Shown here piece after piece: positions 25,935 to 33,810 of a stretch of 64,000 nucleotides of DNA (position 1 is its first letter; each line of letters begins with the position of its first letter). The stretch lies in assembly GCF_025630775.1 (NCBI RefSeq), contig NZ_JAOSZE010000029.1:62001-126000 (forward strand), in the 5' to 3' direction. A program made the position numbers and the translations under genes. The stretch comes from Actinoplanes sp. KI2 (GTDB lineage: Bacteria > Actinomycetota > Actinomycetes > Mycobacteriales > Micromonosporaceae). Under the pieces are notes generated by a model, which saw only the letters and a program-made list of their open reading frames with translations, searched no databases and had not been told where the DNA came from.

Positions 25935-28789
25935 CGGACCGACCAGGTCAGCACGAGACCGACGGCGGTCAGCAGCGCGCCGACCGCCAGAAGCCAGAGC
26001 GGCAGCTGTGGCGGGATGCCCAGATAGGTGACCATGCCCAGGATGCGGTGCAGACCCCAGGGCAGTAGCGCCATCTGGTCGTTCCAGATCGTCAGCGAGC
26101 GTTCCAGACCGACCGACCAGATCAGCGCGCCGAGGGCGAGCATCGGCAGGCCGCCGGCGAGCGTGACCGCGCCCGCGACGCGGCGGCGGGACCAGCAGTA
26201 TCGGGTGCGCAGCACCGATCCGGTCGCGACGAAGAGCCAACCGAAAAGAGCAAAACCGATCGTCACGTACGCCGAGCGAGCGGTCGGATTCGTCCAGAAC
26301 TCGAACCAGTAGTGTCCCGGGCCGCGGATCGCCAGGGCGGCCAGCAGCAGCGCCGAGCGCAGCAGCGCGACCCCGCCGATGACGGTCCACAGCGGATAGG
26401 GGTCGCGGCCGCGCACGAGGAGGCGGACGACCAGCGCGAACAGCGCCCAGCAGCCGAGCGTGACGAGCAGTTCGGCGGGCGCGGCGAACCAGGTGTGGAT
26501 CCCGCGACTGAGCACCAGCACGGCGGCGGGGAAGAGGATGGCGACCCACCGCGCGTGGTCGGCCGCGGGCGCGCCGGCGCGCCACGGCATGATCGCAGCG
26601 GTCCACAGCGCGCGTAGCGGTCGCCAGGGAACCAGGACGGACACGATCAGCACGCCGAGCAGGACGCGGGCGAGAACCGCCATGAGCGGGTCGCGATCGA
26701 AACGGCGCATCCCCAGGTCGGCGGCCGTGAAGTTGTAGGCCGGCAGGGTGACGTCGCCGCTGTACCGGCGCACGTGGGTGGCGCGCGCCGCCTCGTACAC
26801 CTTCTCGGCCTGCTGCCATTGCGACCGGGCCGCGGCCGAGCCGGTGTCGATCCACTGGGCCCGGCGCAGCACCATCGTCCGGTAGGCGCCGAGGGTGCGG
26901 AACAGATCGCTCTGGTAGTCGAGCGCCGCGAGCAGTTGCGCCCGCAGCGCCGGATCACGCCAGGTCGCGGGATCGGTCGCGCTGACCAGCGAGCGTTGCT
27001 GATCGGCGAGGGCGATCGCCCGGTCGCCGGCCGCGATCGTTTCGTCGACCCGGTCGCGTCCGATCGCATAGATGCTGTCCAGCACCGCCGAGTCGCCGGT
27101 GACGATGTCCCACTCGAAGATCCACATCATCGGCGGCGGTTCGAGGCCGAGCGCCTTGACCGAGTTGTCCGCGTACGGCGTGAGATAGAGGCCCTTCGTG
27201 ATCGCCTCCCGCGACATGGCGAACATGTGGCCGACCGCGGTCGCCGTCGCCGGATCGGCCGAGAACGTCTGGCGCACCCAGTCGGCGGTAATCCCGGCCG
27301 GGTCGGCGTCGGGTTGCCCGGCGAGGCGGGCCATCGCGTACGCGTTGAGGTCGTAGAGCTGCCAGAAACCCGTACGCAGATAGAGGGTCATCGGTCCGGC
27401 CTTGAGCGGGCCGCCGTCCTGGGTCCACAGCCAGACGCCCTCGATGCGCGGGTTCTCCGCCAGCAGCTGCCGCAGCGCCGACGCGTGCAGCGCGGTCAGG
27501 TCGTTGGGCAGCGAGCCGAAGCCCTCGAACTCGCGCCGGCCCTGGAACTCCACGATCCGCCGCTGGTCGCCCACGCCGAACGTGGTGTTCAGCGGCAGGT
27601 GGCCGTAGAAGTCGCCGAGCGTGAACTTGGTCGAGACGATCAGGTGCGGGTCGTGCAGCCCGCCGAGCACCTTCTCGTACGACTCGGGATTGGTGTGCAG
27701 GTCGCCGACCGCACCGACGCCGACCGTCCAGGTCCGGAAGATGATGTCCCGGTCGCCCTCGGCCGCCACCGCCAGCAACGCCGTGAGCATCGCCCGGACC
27801 TTCTCCGGCGTGGTGACCGCGATCCGTGAGTAGTAGTCCCAGCCGGGCGCGTGATAGGCCGATCCGCCCTCGCCGACCCGGATCATCAGCCCCGCCGCGA
27901 ACGGCATGCTCGCGAACAGCTCGCGCAGCCCGGCCTGGTAGATCGGCCAGGGGTCGTTCTGCTTCGTCAGGTAGGCGTCGAGCGGGCCGGAGAGCGCGAG
28001 CATGTCGGTCAGGAAGTAGACCCGCACGCCCATCTCGGCCGCGTACCCGAAGACCGGGGCGAAGGCCTGCACCATCGCCTGCGCCCGGGCGATGTGCGGG
28101 TCGCCGGCCGGGTAGACGGCCTTGCCGAACGTCACGTACTCGAGGAAGCCGGGCACCACGACGCCGTTGTAGCCCTGCGCCACGGAATGGTCGATGAACT
28201 GCCGGAACTGGGCCGCCACCCGATCCACCGCGGCCCGGTCGACCCAGGGCGCCCGGGGCAGCAGCGTGCCGGTGACGATGTCGGTGTTGAGCGAGTAGTC
28301 GGTGCCCTTGCTCCACGTCCGCGGGTCGGGCTCGCGGCCGACCGAGCCGGCGTCGGTCAGCCGCAGGCCCAGTTTCGGGGTGCTCTGTCCGGTCGCGATC
28401 GGCGCGCCCGATCGGATCCGATCGGCCACGGCGTACAGGCCGGCGGCCGCGCCCGCCTCGCCGTCGGCGCTCAGCACGAACCCGTCGGCGGTGCGATCGA
28501 TCCGGTACGTTTCGCCGGAGTTGTCGCCGCGGACCACCACGCGCAGAACGCCCCGATGTCCCCGCCCGGCGTCGGTGACCGCCCGCGCCGCCACGTCCAG
28601 CCGATGCGAATGGCGGTTGAGCGTCACCGACCCGACCTCGGCCGGGACCGCCGCACGCACCGGCGCCACGCCGGACGGCTCGGCCATCACCTGCGCCGGG
28701 ACCCAGGACAGCCGCAGCGCGCCGCTCAACCCGAACGCCATCCCGAAGCCCACGGCCAGGAGCAGCACAACCACCAGGAGACGACGCAC
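25910..28789 (-). CDS. GH67-like glycosidase domain fused to a polytopic membrane domain
   Basis: 959 residues. An N-terminal signal anchor (about 1-25); an alpha/beta domain of the kind that precedes GH67/GH20 barrels (about 60-130, YRIDRTADGFVLSADGEAGA); a TIM-barrel (about 150-480) with YNGVVVPGFLEYVTFGKAVY, VRVYFLTDM, LMIRVGEGGSAYH, FRTWTVGVG and VWLWTQDGGP; a helical region to about 690; and seven or eight transmembrane helices to the end. GH67 enzymes are alpha-glucuronidases; catalytic carboxylates cannot be assigned safely here. The GTG start has no ribosome site and may be leaderless (TACAAAT just upstream). I know no characterised protein with this architecture. Confidence 0.7.
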   Translation of the reverse strand: MRRLLVVVLLLAVGFGMAFGLSGALRLSWVPAQVMAEPSGVAPVRAAVPAEVGSVTLNRHSHRLDVAARAVTDAGRGHRGVLRVVVRGDNSGETYRIDRTADGFVLSADGEAGAAAGLYAVADRIRSGAPIATGQSTPKLGLRLTDAGSVGREPDPRTWSKGTDYSLNTDIVTGTLLPRAPWVDRAAVDRVAAQFRQFIDHSVAQGYNGVVVPGFLEYVTFGKAVYPAGDPHIARAQAMVQAFAPVFGYAAEMGVRVYFLTDMLALSGPLDAYLTKQNDPWPIYQAGLRELFASMPFAAGLMIRVGEGGSAYHAPGWDYYSRIAVTTPEKVRAMLTALLAVAAEGDRDIIFRTWTVGVGAVGDLHTNPESYEKVLGGLHDPHLIVSTKFTLGDFYGHLPLNTTFGVGDQRRIVEFQGRREFEGFGSLPNDLTALHASALRQLLAENPRIEGVWLWTQDGGPLKAGPMTLYLRTGFWQLYDLNAYAMARLAGQPDADPAGITADWVRQTFSADPATATAVGHMFAMSREAITKGLYLTPYADNSVKALGLEPPPMMWIFEWDIVTGDSAVLDSIYAIGRDRVDETIAAGDRAIALADQQRSLVSATDPATWRDPALRAQLLAALDYQSDLFRTLGAYRTMVLRRAQWIDTGSAAARSQWQQAEKVYEAARATHVRRYSGDVTLPAYNFTAADLGMRRFDRDPLMAVLARVLLGVLIVSVLVPWRPLRALWTAAIMPWRAGAPAADHARWVAILFPAAVLVLSRGIHTWFAAPAELLVTLGCWALFALVVRLLVRGRDPYPLWTVIGGVALLRSALLLAALAIRGPGHYWFEFWTNPTARSAYVTIGFALFGWLFVATGSVLRTRYCWSRRRVAGAVTLAGGLPMLALGALIWSVGLERSLTIWNDQMALLPWGLHRILGMVTYLGIPPQLPLWLLAVGALLTAVGLVLTWSVRQGRIAAA

Positions 28790-28859
28790 GGCGCTATTTG
28801 TAGATCATGAGCGCGTCCGGGTCCACATGCATCGACACATTCAAGTAATTTGAGGTGTC

Positions 28860-30488
28860 ATGACGCGTCTTCGCCTCGTACTGGCCGCCGCTGTCATCGC
28901 AGCCCTCGGCGGCACCCTGGTCGCGCCGGCCGCGGCCTCGGCCGGCAACGGCCCACCCGGGTGGTCGGATTGCGGCAACGGCTTCCAGTGCGCCACCGTC
29001 CCGGCCCCGCTCGACTACGACCACCCGCGCGGCGCCCAGATTGCCCTGTCCTTGATCAGATTGCCCGCTTCCGACCCCGCACATCGGATCGGATCACTTC
29101 TGATCAACCCGGGCGGTCCCGGCGGATCCGGGGTCGACTTCGTCCGGGCGGCCGGACCGTACTACCCGGCCTCCGTCCGGGCGCGCTTCGACCTGGTCGG
29201 GTTCGATCCGCGCGGCATCTACCGCAGCTCGCCGCTGCTCTGCTTCGACTCGCTGGAGCAGGCCATGGCGTCGCTGCCGCCGTTCCCGTTCCCGCAGACG
29301 CCGGCCGAGGAGCAGCAGCAACGGGCCGCCGACGGCCGGCTCGCCGCCGCCTGCGCGAGCCACGGCGGCGCCATCCGGGACCACATGTCCAGCGCCGACG
29401 CGGCCCGCGACCTGGATCTGCTGCGCCGGGTGCTCGGCGACCGCAAGCTCACCTACCTCGGCTACTCGTACGGCTCGCTGCTCGGCCAGACCTACGCCAA
29501 CCTGTTCCCGCACAACTTCCGCGCGCTGGTCATCGACGGCGTGGTCGACCCGGTCGCGTGGAGCACCGGCCGCGGCACGCAGGCGCTCACCACCCCGGTC
29601 GGCACCCGGATCGGCAGCGCCGACGGCGCCCGGGCCACGCTCGGCGAGTTCTTCCGGCTCTGCGACGCGGCCGGGAGCGGCTGCGCGTTCTCCGGCGGCG
29701 CGAGCCGGCGGTTCGCCGCGCTGGCCGGCCGGCTGCTCGACCACCCGGCACAGGTGGTCAACCCCGCGACCGGTCAGACGATCACCTTCACCTACAACGA
29801 CCTGATCGGTCTGACCCTCGGCGACCTCTATCGGGCGTCGACCTGGGCCGATCTGGCCTCGATCCTCGCCTACCTCGAGGGGCAGGTCTCCCCGGCGGTG
29901 CTGGGGGAGAAGCTGGCCGCCAACCGCGCCCGCTTCGGGCTGACCGCCGCCTACTACGCCAACGACGTGGAGGGATCGCCGGGCGTCACCTGCTCGGACA
30001 CGCTCAACCCGCGCTCGTTCGGCGCCTGGCAGCGGTCCGCCGATCGCAACGAAAGCCGGTACGGCTACTTCGGGCGGGTCTGGAACTGGACCTGGAGCTC
30101 GTGCCGGGTCTGGCCGGCCGGCGCCGGACAGGACCGCTACCTGGGGCCGTGGACCACGCGTACGGCCGCCCCGGTTCTGGTTGTCGGTAACTACTTCGAC
30201 CCGGCGACGCGCTATCAGGGCGCGGTGACGGCGTCGCAGTTGCTGCCGAACTCGCGGCTGCTTTCCTACGCGGGCTGGGGACACGCGGCGTACCTGCTCG
30301 CCGGCAACGTGTGCGTCAACGACAACGTCTCGACCTACCTGGTCACCGGCGAGCCGCCGGCGGCCGGCACGGTCTGCCGGCCGGAGGGCTCGCCGTTCGA
30401 CGCGTCCTCCGCGGCCGACGCGGTCGCCGTCTCCGCCACCGGCGTCGTTCTTCCGGCGGCCGTACGCCAGGCTCTGCACGCCAACTGA
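28860..30488 (+). CDS. secreted alpha/beta-hydrolase, tripeptidyl aminopeptidase (TAP) type
   Basis: 542 residues. Signal peptide (about 1-27). Alpha/beta-hydrolase core with oxyanion region LLINPGGPGGSG, nucleophile Ser in YLGYSYGSLLGQTYA, acid Asp in VVGNYFDPATRY and His in GWGHAAYL, followed by the C-terminal TAP-like extension. Streptomyces relatives remove tripeptides from proteins in the medium. GAGGTGTC precedes the ATG. Three pairs of cysteines fit an extracellular enzyme. Followed by a strong terminator. Confidence 0.9.
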   Translation: MTRLRLVLAAAVIAALGGTLVAPAAASAGNGPPGWSDCGNGFQCATVPAPLDYDHPRGAQIALSLIRLPASDPAHRIGSLLINPGGPGGSGVDFVRAAGPYYPASVRARFDLVGFDPRGIYRSSPLLCFDSLEQAMASLPPFPFPQTPAEEQQQRAADGRLAAACASHGGAIRDHMSSADAARDLDLLRRVLGDRKLTYLGYSYGSLLGQTYANLFPHNFRALVIDGVVDPVAWSTGRGTQALTTPVGTRIGSADGARATLGEFFRLCDAAGSGCAFSGGASRRFAALAGRLLDHPAQVVNPATGQTITFTYNDLIGLTLGDLYRASTWADLASILAYLEGQVSPAVLGEKLAANRARFGLTAAYYANDVEGSPGVTCSDTLNPRSFGAWQRSADRNESRYGYFGRVWNWTWSSCRVWPAGAGQDRYLGPWTTRTAAPVLVVGNYFDPATRYQGAVTASQLLPNSRLLSYAGWGHAAYLLAGNVCVNDNVSTYLVTGEPPAAGTVCRPEGSPFDASSAADAVAVSATGVVLPAAVRQALHAN

Positions 30489-30498
30489 CGCACCCTTC

Positions 30499-30532
30499 GT
30501 TGCGCTCCGGATCGGCCGATCCGGAGCGCAAC
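30499..30532 (+). terminator. 34-bp perfect palindrome after the peptidase gene
   Basis: Two 17-bp arms (left arm GTTGCGCTCCGGATCGG) with no spacer, 11 bp after the stop. It would form a very stable hairpin; rho-independent type without T-run. Confidence 0.75.
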
Positions 30533-30601
30533 TCGTGTGATGGCCAAGTCGCTGAGCCCCGGCACGTGCGCGGGGGTGTACTCTGCAGTCCGCCTTTGGA
30601 A

Positions 30602-30618
30602 ATCTGCGTTCTGCAGAT
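30602..30618. promoter_or_regulatory. operator candidate A: ATCTGC-N5-GCAGAT
   Basis: Perfect 6-bp inverted repeat, ATCTGC GTTCT GCAGAT, 46 bp before the DUF5753 gene. A -10-like TACATT follows at 30632-30637, so the palindrome covers the -35 region. Nearly the same sequence recurs at 31687 and 33170. Confidence 0.6.
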
Positions 30619-30664
30619 CGCGAGCCGCACTTACATTAGCGTTGGGCCATATGGAGGGCGTGAG

Positions 30665-31267
30665 ATGACGAAGATGTTCGACGTGCGGAACTCGGTCGAG
30701 TTCCGGCGGCTGCGCGACACCGAGAGGGTTGCCCACAGCATCTTCCTCAATCAGCCGAACTTCATCCCGGGCGTCCTCCAAGATCCGGCATACGCGCAGG
30801 AGATGATCAGCCGTATCTCCGGCCTGCCGGCCGGGGATGCCGAGGTCGCCGAGCGCGTGCAGGTGCGCGAGGAGCGTCACCGCGCTTTCCTGGAGCGGCT
30901 TTCGGGTGATGACGCGCCACAGGTGCACGTCGTGCTCGACGAGTCCGTGCTGCGCCGGACACACACCGGTTCGGACACGATGCGCAAACAGATCGAGCAC
31001 CTCATCGAGGTCTCCCGCCGGCCAACGGTCAAGCTCGGCATCCTCGCGTTGGATCATGGGCCGCACCAAGGCCTGGCCGGGTCGTTCGAGGTCCACGACA
31101 CGGCGGACACCAGCCTGGTGTTCTTCGAGGGGGCCGAGGGGGACCGGATCCTGGAAGGCGACGACGACCGGATCGGCCTCTACCGGGCCCTGGTGGGTTC
31201 GTTGATGGACATTGCCGCGTCCGGTGAGGATGCGCGCACGCTGATGGCCAAACTCGTCAACCACTGA
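30665..31267 (+). CDS. stand-alone DUF5753 protein lacking an HTH
   Basis: 200 residues that match only the C-terminal DUF5753 part of XRE-DUF5753 regulators: LNQPNFIPGVLQDPAYAQEM, ERHRAFLERLSGDDAPQVH, VLDESVLRRTHTG, KLGILALDHGPHQGL and FFEGAEGDRIL. The DNA-binding half is absent, and GGAGGGCGTGAG right before the ATG plus an upstream promoter and operator argue against a missed N-terminus. It may compete for dimerisation or ligand with the full-length regulator at 31730. Relation to sporulation regulators such as WhiJ is by family only. Confidence 0.8.
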   Translation: MTKMFDVRNSVEFRRLRDTERVAHSIFLNQPNFIPGVLQDPAYAQEMISRISGLPAGDAEVAERVQVREERHRAFLERLSGDDAPQVHVVLDESVLRRTHTGSDTMRKQIEHLIEVSRRPTVKLGILALDHGPHQGLAGSFEVHDTADTSLVFFEGAEGDRILEGDDDRIGLYRALVGSLMDIAASGEDARTLMAKLVNH

Positions 31268-31278
31268 TCCGAGCGTGG

Positions 31279-31476
31279 TCAGTCGGCGAAGATGTCGCCC
31301 GCCTTCAGGTCCTCGATGAATGCGCGCCACGCCTCGCGGTCGAAGTGGAGAACGGGGCCCTCGCGATCCTTGGAGTCCCGCACCAGCACCTCGTCATCGG
31401 TTTCCCTGACCTCGACGCAGTTCCCGCCGGAGCTTCTCGAGCTTTTGCGCCATCCGGGTTCAATCTCGTCATGCAT
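31279..31476 (-). CDS. DUF397 protein
   Basis: 65 residues with the family pattern WRKSSRSSGGNCVEV, VLVRDSKDREGPVL and EAWRAFIEDLKAGDI. DUF397 proteins are encoded next to XRE-DUF5753 regulators in many actinomycetes and are thought to work with or against them. GCAGGAGGCGCA precedes the ATG, which was preferred over a start 8 codons upstream. It lies convergent to the DUF5753 gene, 11 bp away, and divergent from the XRE gene. Confidence 0.85.
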   Translation of the reverse strand: MHDEIEPGWRKSSRSSGGNCVEVRETDDEVLVRDSKDREGPVLHFDREAWRAFIEDLKAGDIFAD

Positions 31477-31686
31477 TGCGCCTCCTGCAAACCCGAGCAA
31501 ATGCCCTTGGAGTCAAGACCCCCATCACCTGGGTACGGACGAACCACCCCATCGGAGCCGGCCGATCACCCACAGTACCTGAGATTCAGTCGTCTGGATC
31601 CCTCCGGAGAATCGATCGGCACAGCGTCCGGCGCGGTCCGTGATGGAAGTCAACGCATGGGGTAAGGTCAGCAGATGGCGTCAGCT

Positions 31687-31703
31687 ACCTGCGTTTTGCA
31701 GTT
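31687..31703. promoter_or_regulatory. operator candidate B: imperfect copy of the ATCTGC palindrome
   Basis: ACCTGC GTTTT GCAGTT, 27 bp upstream of the XRE gene start; 13 of 17 positions match site A. One arm is degenerate, as is usual for a weaker autoregulatory site. Confidence 0.5.
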
Positions 31704-31729
31704 TGCCGACGGCGATCGGGGATGAGGCG

Positions 31730-32650
31730 GTGACGGAGATGCACGAGGCGTCCGGCCAGTCCGTCCTGCCGCCCACCACGCTCGGGCCGAAGATCGCGAG
31801 GGCCAACGTCGCGCAGCGTCTCCGGACATTGCGCGTCCAGGCGAAGATGAGCCCGCCCGATGTCGCCGACGCCATGGATTGGTCGGTCTCGAAACTGACT
31901 CGAATCGAAAAGGGCGAGGTGTCGATTCAGCTCTTGGAAGTTCGGGCGCTACTGGCGCACTACGGCGTCACCGACGAGGAAACGGTCGCCGACCTGTCGC
32001 GGCTCGCCCGCATTTCCCGTACTCGCCAGTGGTACAGCAGGCATCGGCTCACCGGCGCCTTCGCCGATTTCGTCGCCTTCGAGCACGAGGCGGCGGTCAT
32101 TCGCACGTGGCAGTTGCTTTTCATTCCCGGTTTGCTCCAGACGCGCGATTATGCGCGCGCCAACACGGCCCTGACCCTGCGCGCCGACCCGAACGATGAG
32201 CAGGTCGAGGCACGGGTCCAGCTGCGCATGGACCGTCAGCAGGCGTTCTTCGAGCGCCTGGAGGGATCGAACGCTCCTCGCATCGAGGCGGTGATCGACG
32301 AGTCGGTGCTCCGGCGGCCGATCGGCGGGCGGGACGTCATGGTTCGGCAGCTCGACCACCTGCTCGACCTCGCGGAGAACACGGACCGGTTCTTCTTCGG
32401 CGTGACGCCGCTCGACCTGGAGCATCATTCCGGGCTCGGCGGCTCGTTCGAGCTGCTCCAATTCTTTGGACGTAGCCACGGCGACGTGTTGTTCGTCGAG
32501 GCGGCGGCGGGCGCCGACTTCCTTCTGACCGATCACGACCTGACCGTGCGGCACAACGCCCTGTTCAAGGATCTCCTCGACTACGGGCGCCAGGGCGACC
32601 GTGCACTGCGGATGATTCGATCCGTCCGGGACGCTCTGCGGGCGCCCTAG
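31730..32650 (+). CDS. XRE-family regulator with DUF5753
   Basis: 306 residues. HTH at about 25-80 (VAQRLRTLRVQAKMSPPDVA, SVSKLTRIEKGEVSI) and DUF5753 at about 115-300 (LFIPGLLQTRDYARAN, FFERLEGSNAPRIEAVIDES, HHSGLGGSFELLQFF). Members of this group (WhiJ-like) act in development and antibiotic control in Streptomyces. The GTG at 31730 has GGGGA 9 nt upstream; an ATG at 31739 has a Shine-Dalgarno that is too close. Operator B sits just before it, suggesting autoregulation. Its stop shares CTAG with the convergent DUF6232 gene. Confidence 0.88.
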   Translation: MTEMHEASGQSVLPPTTLGPKIARANVAQRLRTLRVQAKMSPPDVADAMDWSVSKLTRIEKGEVSIQLLEVRALLAHYGVTDEETVADLSRLARISRTRQWYSRHRLTGAFADFVAFEHEAAVIRTWQLLFIPGLLQTRDYARANTALTLRADPNDEQVEARVQLRMDRQQAFFERLEGSNAPRIEAVIDESVLRRPIGGRDVMVRQLDHLLDLAENTDRFFFGVTPLDLEHHSGLGGSFELLQFFGRSHGDVLFVEAAAGADFLLTDHDLTVRHNALFKDLLDYGRQGDRALRMIRSVRDALRAP

Positions 32651-33087
32651 GGCCTCGGCCGGCGACCGGACTCCCGGGCGCGGATGACAGCCCGCCGGAC
32701 CTGCTCGAAGCGGCGCCGGTCGTTCGAGGCGAACAGCAGGACGCGGCGTCCTTCGTACCAGGCGGCCAGTTCCATCCGCCGGGGGTTGCGATGGCCGTCG
32801 ATCAGGACGGCGCCGGCCAGGCCGATCGCGACGACCGCTCCGGCCAGGCAGAGCCATACGGCCGAGCCGAGCACGACGGCGACGACCATCGCGAGCAGAA
32901 ACTCGACCACCCCGCAGTACAACGCCGCCGTCATCGCCTTGTAGGCGTAGAAGTAGGACGGATCCTCAAGGATCAGATCGCGGAGCCGGTAGCGCGCCTC
33001 CGACGTCTCGATGTAGAGGCCGGTGACGACGATGCCTGGACCCGGATAGTAGGTCCGGTCGTCGGCTGAGGTGTTCGAGTTCGACAT
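32647..33087 (-). CDS. DUF6232 family membrane protein
   Basis: 146 residues. N-terminal beta region typical of DUF6232 (TYYPGPGIVVTGLYIETSEA, RYRLRDL), two adjacent transmembrane helices (about 50-100) and a C-terminal region (RRMELAAWYEGRRVLLFASN, FEQVRRAVIRAR). The family is common near XRE/DUF397 clusters; function unknown. GGAGGTGCGTC precedes the ATG. Operator C lies 83 bp upstream of its start. Confidence 0.78.
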   Translation of the reverse strand: MSNSNTSADDRTYYPGPGIVVTGLYIETSEARYRLRDLILEDPSYFYAYKAMTAALYCGVVEFLLAMVVAVVLGSAVWLCLAGAVVAIGLAGAVLIDGHRNPRRMELAAWYEGRRVLLFASNDRRRFEQVRRAVIRARESGRRPRP

Positions 33088-33169
33088 GACGCACCTCCTG
33101 TAAGACATCGTCAGTCGTACGCTGGCCGACAGCAACCGTCATTCCAGAAAACTCGGTTCGCGTCTGGCT

Positions 33170-33186
33170 ATCTGCGACCTGCAGAT
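33170..33186. promoter_or_regulatory. operator candidate C: ATCTGC-N5-GCAGAT
   Basis: ATCTGC GACCT GCAGAT, arms identical to site A, upstream of the DUF6232 gene. This third copy makes a chance origin unlikely and ties the gene to the DUF5753 regulators. Confidence 0.6.
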
Positions 33187-33353
33187 TAGGTTTTATGGGT
33201 GATAGACCCCGATTAGCCGGGTCGATTTGTGCATTTGGTAGGGCATCGCCTCTTGCCACGCTGAACGAACGCCGAGGCGGCCGCCGGTCCAGCCGGGAAG
33301 CTGATCGCGGCTGCTCGCCGGTGCGGTCGATCGGCTACGGCACGACGATGCGA

Positions 33354-33377
33354 GAAAGGGTTTTCCGAAAAGGTTTC
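33354..33377. promoter_or_regulatory. paired LacI-type operator candidates
   Basis: GAAAGGGTTTTC (33354-33365) and GAAAAGGTTTC (33367-33377) lie side by side about 430 bp before the ABC transporter operon. The GAAA-N3/4-TTTC form fits LacI-family sugar regulators, but no LacI gene is in the window. Confidence 0.4.
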
Positions 33378-33512
33378 AGGCCGTCGAGGTGGCGTCGGCT
33401 CGGGCGCCCATAACATCCGGGACAGCCGCAATTCCAGCGCGTTCTCATGGTTTCGAAGCATCGCCGGTGGCCGTCATTGACAACCGTCACGGCACCGGCC
33501 TAAAGTTCGGCC

Positions 33513-33524
33513 GAAAAGGTTTTC
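33513..33524. promoter_or_regulatory. LacI-type operator candidate
   Basis: GAAAAGGTTTTC, third copy of the motif, within CCGAAAAGGTTTTCCGG. Confidence 0.4.
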
Positions 33525-33588
33525 CGGACTCAATGAGGCCGCCTCCCGGCAGGGCTTCGCGGTTAAAGCGCCGGCGCGTCAGCCGCCG

Positions 33589-33810
33589 GCCGGGTACTCG
33601 CTGCACGTCGACGGCCGGTGCGTGTTCACCGCGCGCGACCTGACCCACGTCGTGGTCCCGGCGCCGCTGCCGGCCGCCGACGAGAAACGACGTCACGTTC
33701 CCGCCGATCGTGGCGCGGCAGGTACGCATGCTCGTCACGCCCGCTGCCGGGCGAGCGGTCGGCATCCAGCAGCTTCAGATCTTCGACGTGAGGAGCGGAC
33801 ATGGTCCTTA
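33589..33810 (+). pseudogene. remnant of a secreted carbohydrate-active protein C-terminus
   Basis: Two frames read as coding: YSLHVDGRCVFTARDLTHVV then, after a shift near 33690, NDVTFPPIVARQVRMLVTP and AVGIQQLQIFDV, ending in a TAA inside the first codons of the solute-binding protein gene. The last part resembles the final strands of F5/8 (discoidin-like) domains attached to glycosidases. No start or upstream body remains. Assignment is tentative. Confidence 0.4.

Larger units (their letters stand above)
33187..33588. other. non-coding stretch with LacI-type operator candidates
   Basis: I see no convincing gene in these 400 bp; short frames here lack family features and ribosome sites. 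The stretch holds three GAAA...TTTC palindromes described separately. Confidence 0.5.

Noticed and set aside
33195..33413. Small plus-strand frame just after operator C
   Set aside because: No ribosome site, Arg/Gly-rich composition typical of shadow frames, and no recognisable domain.
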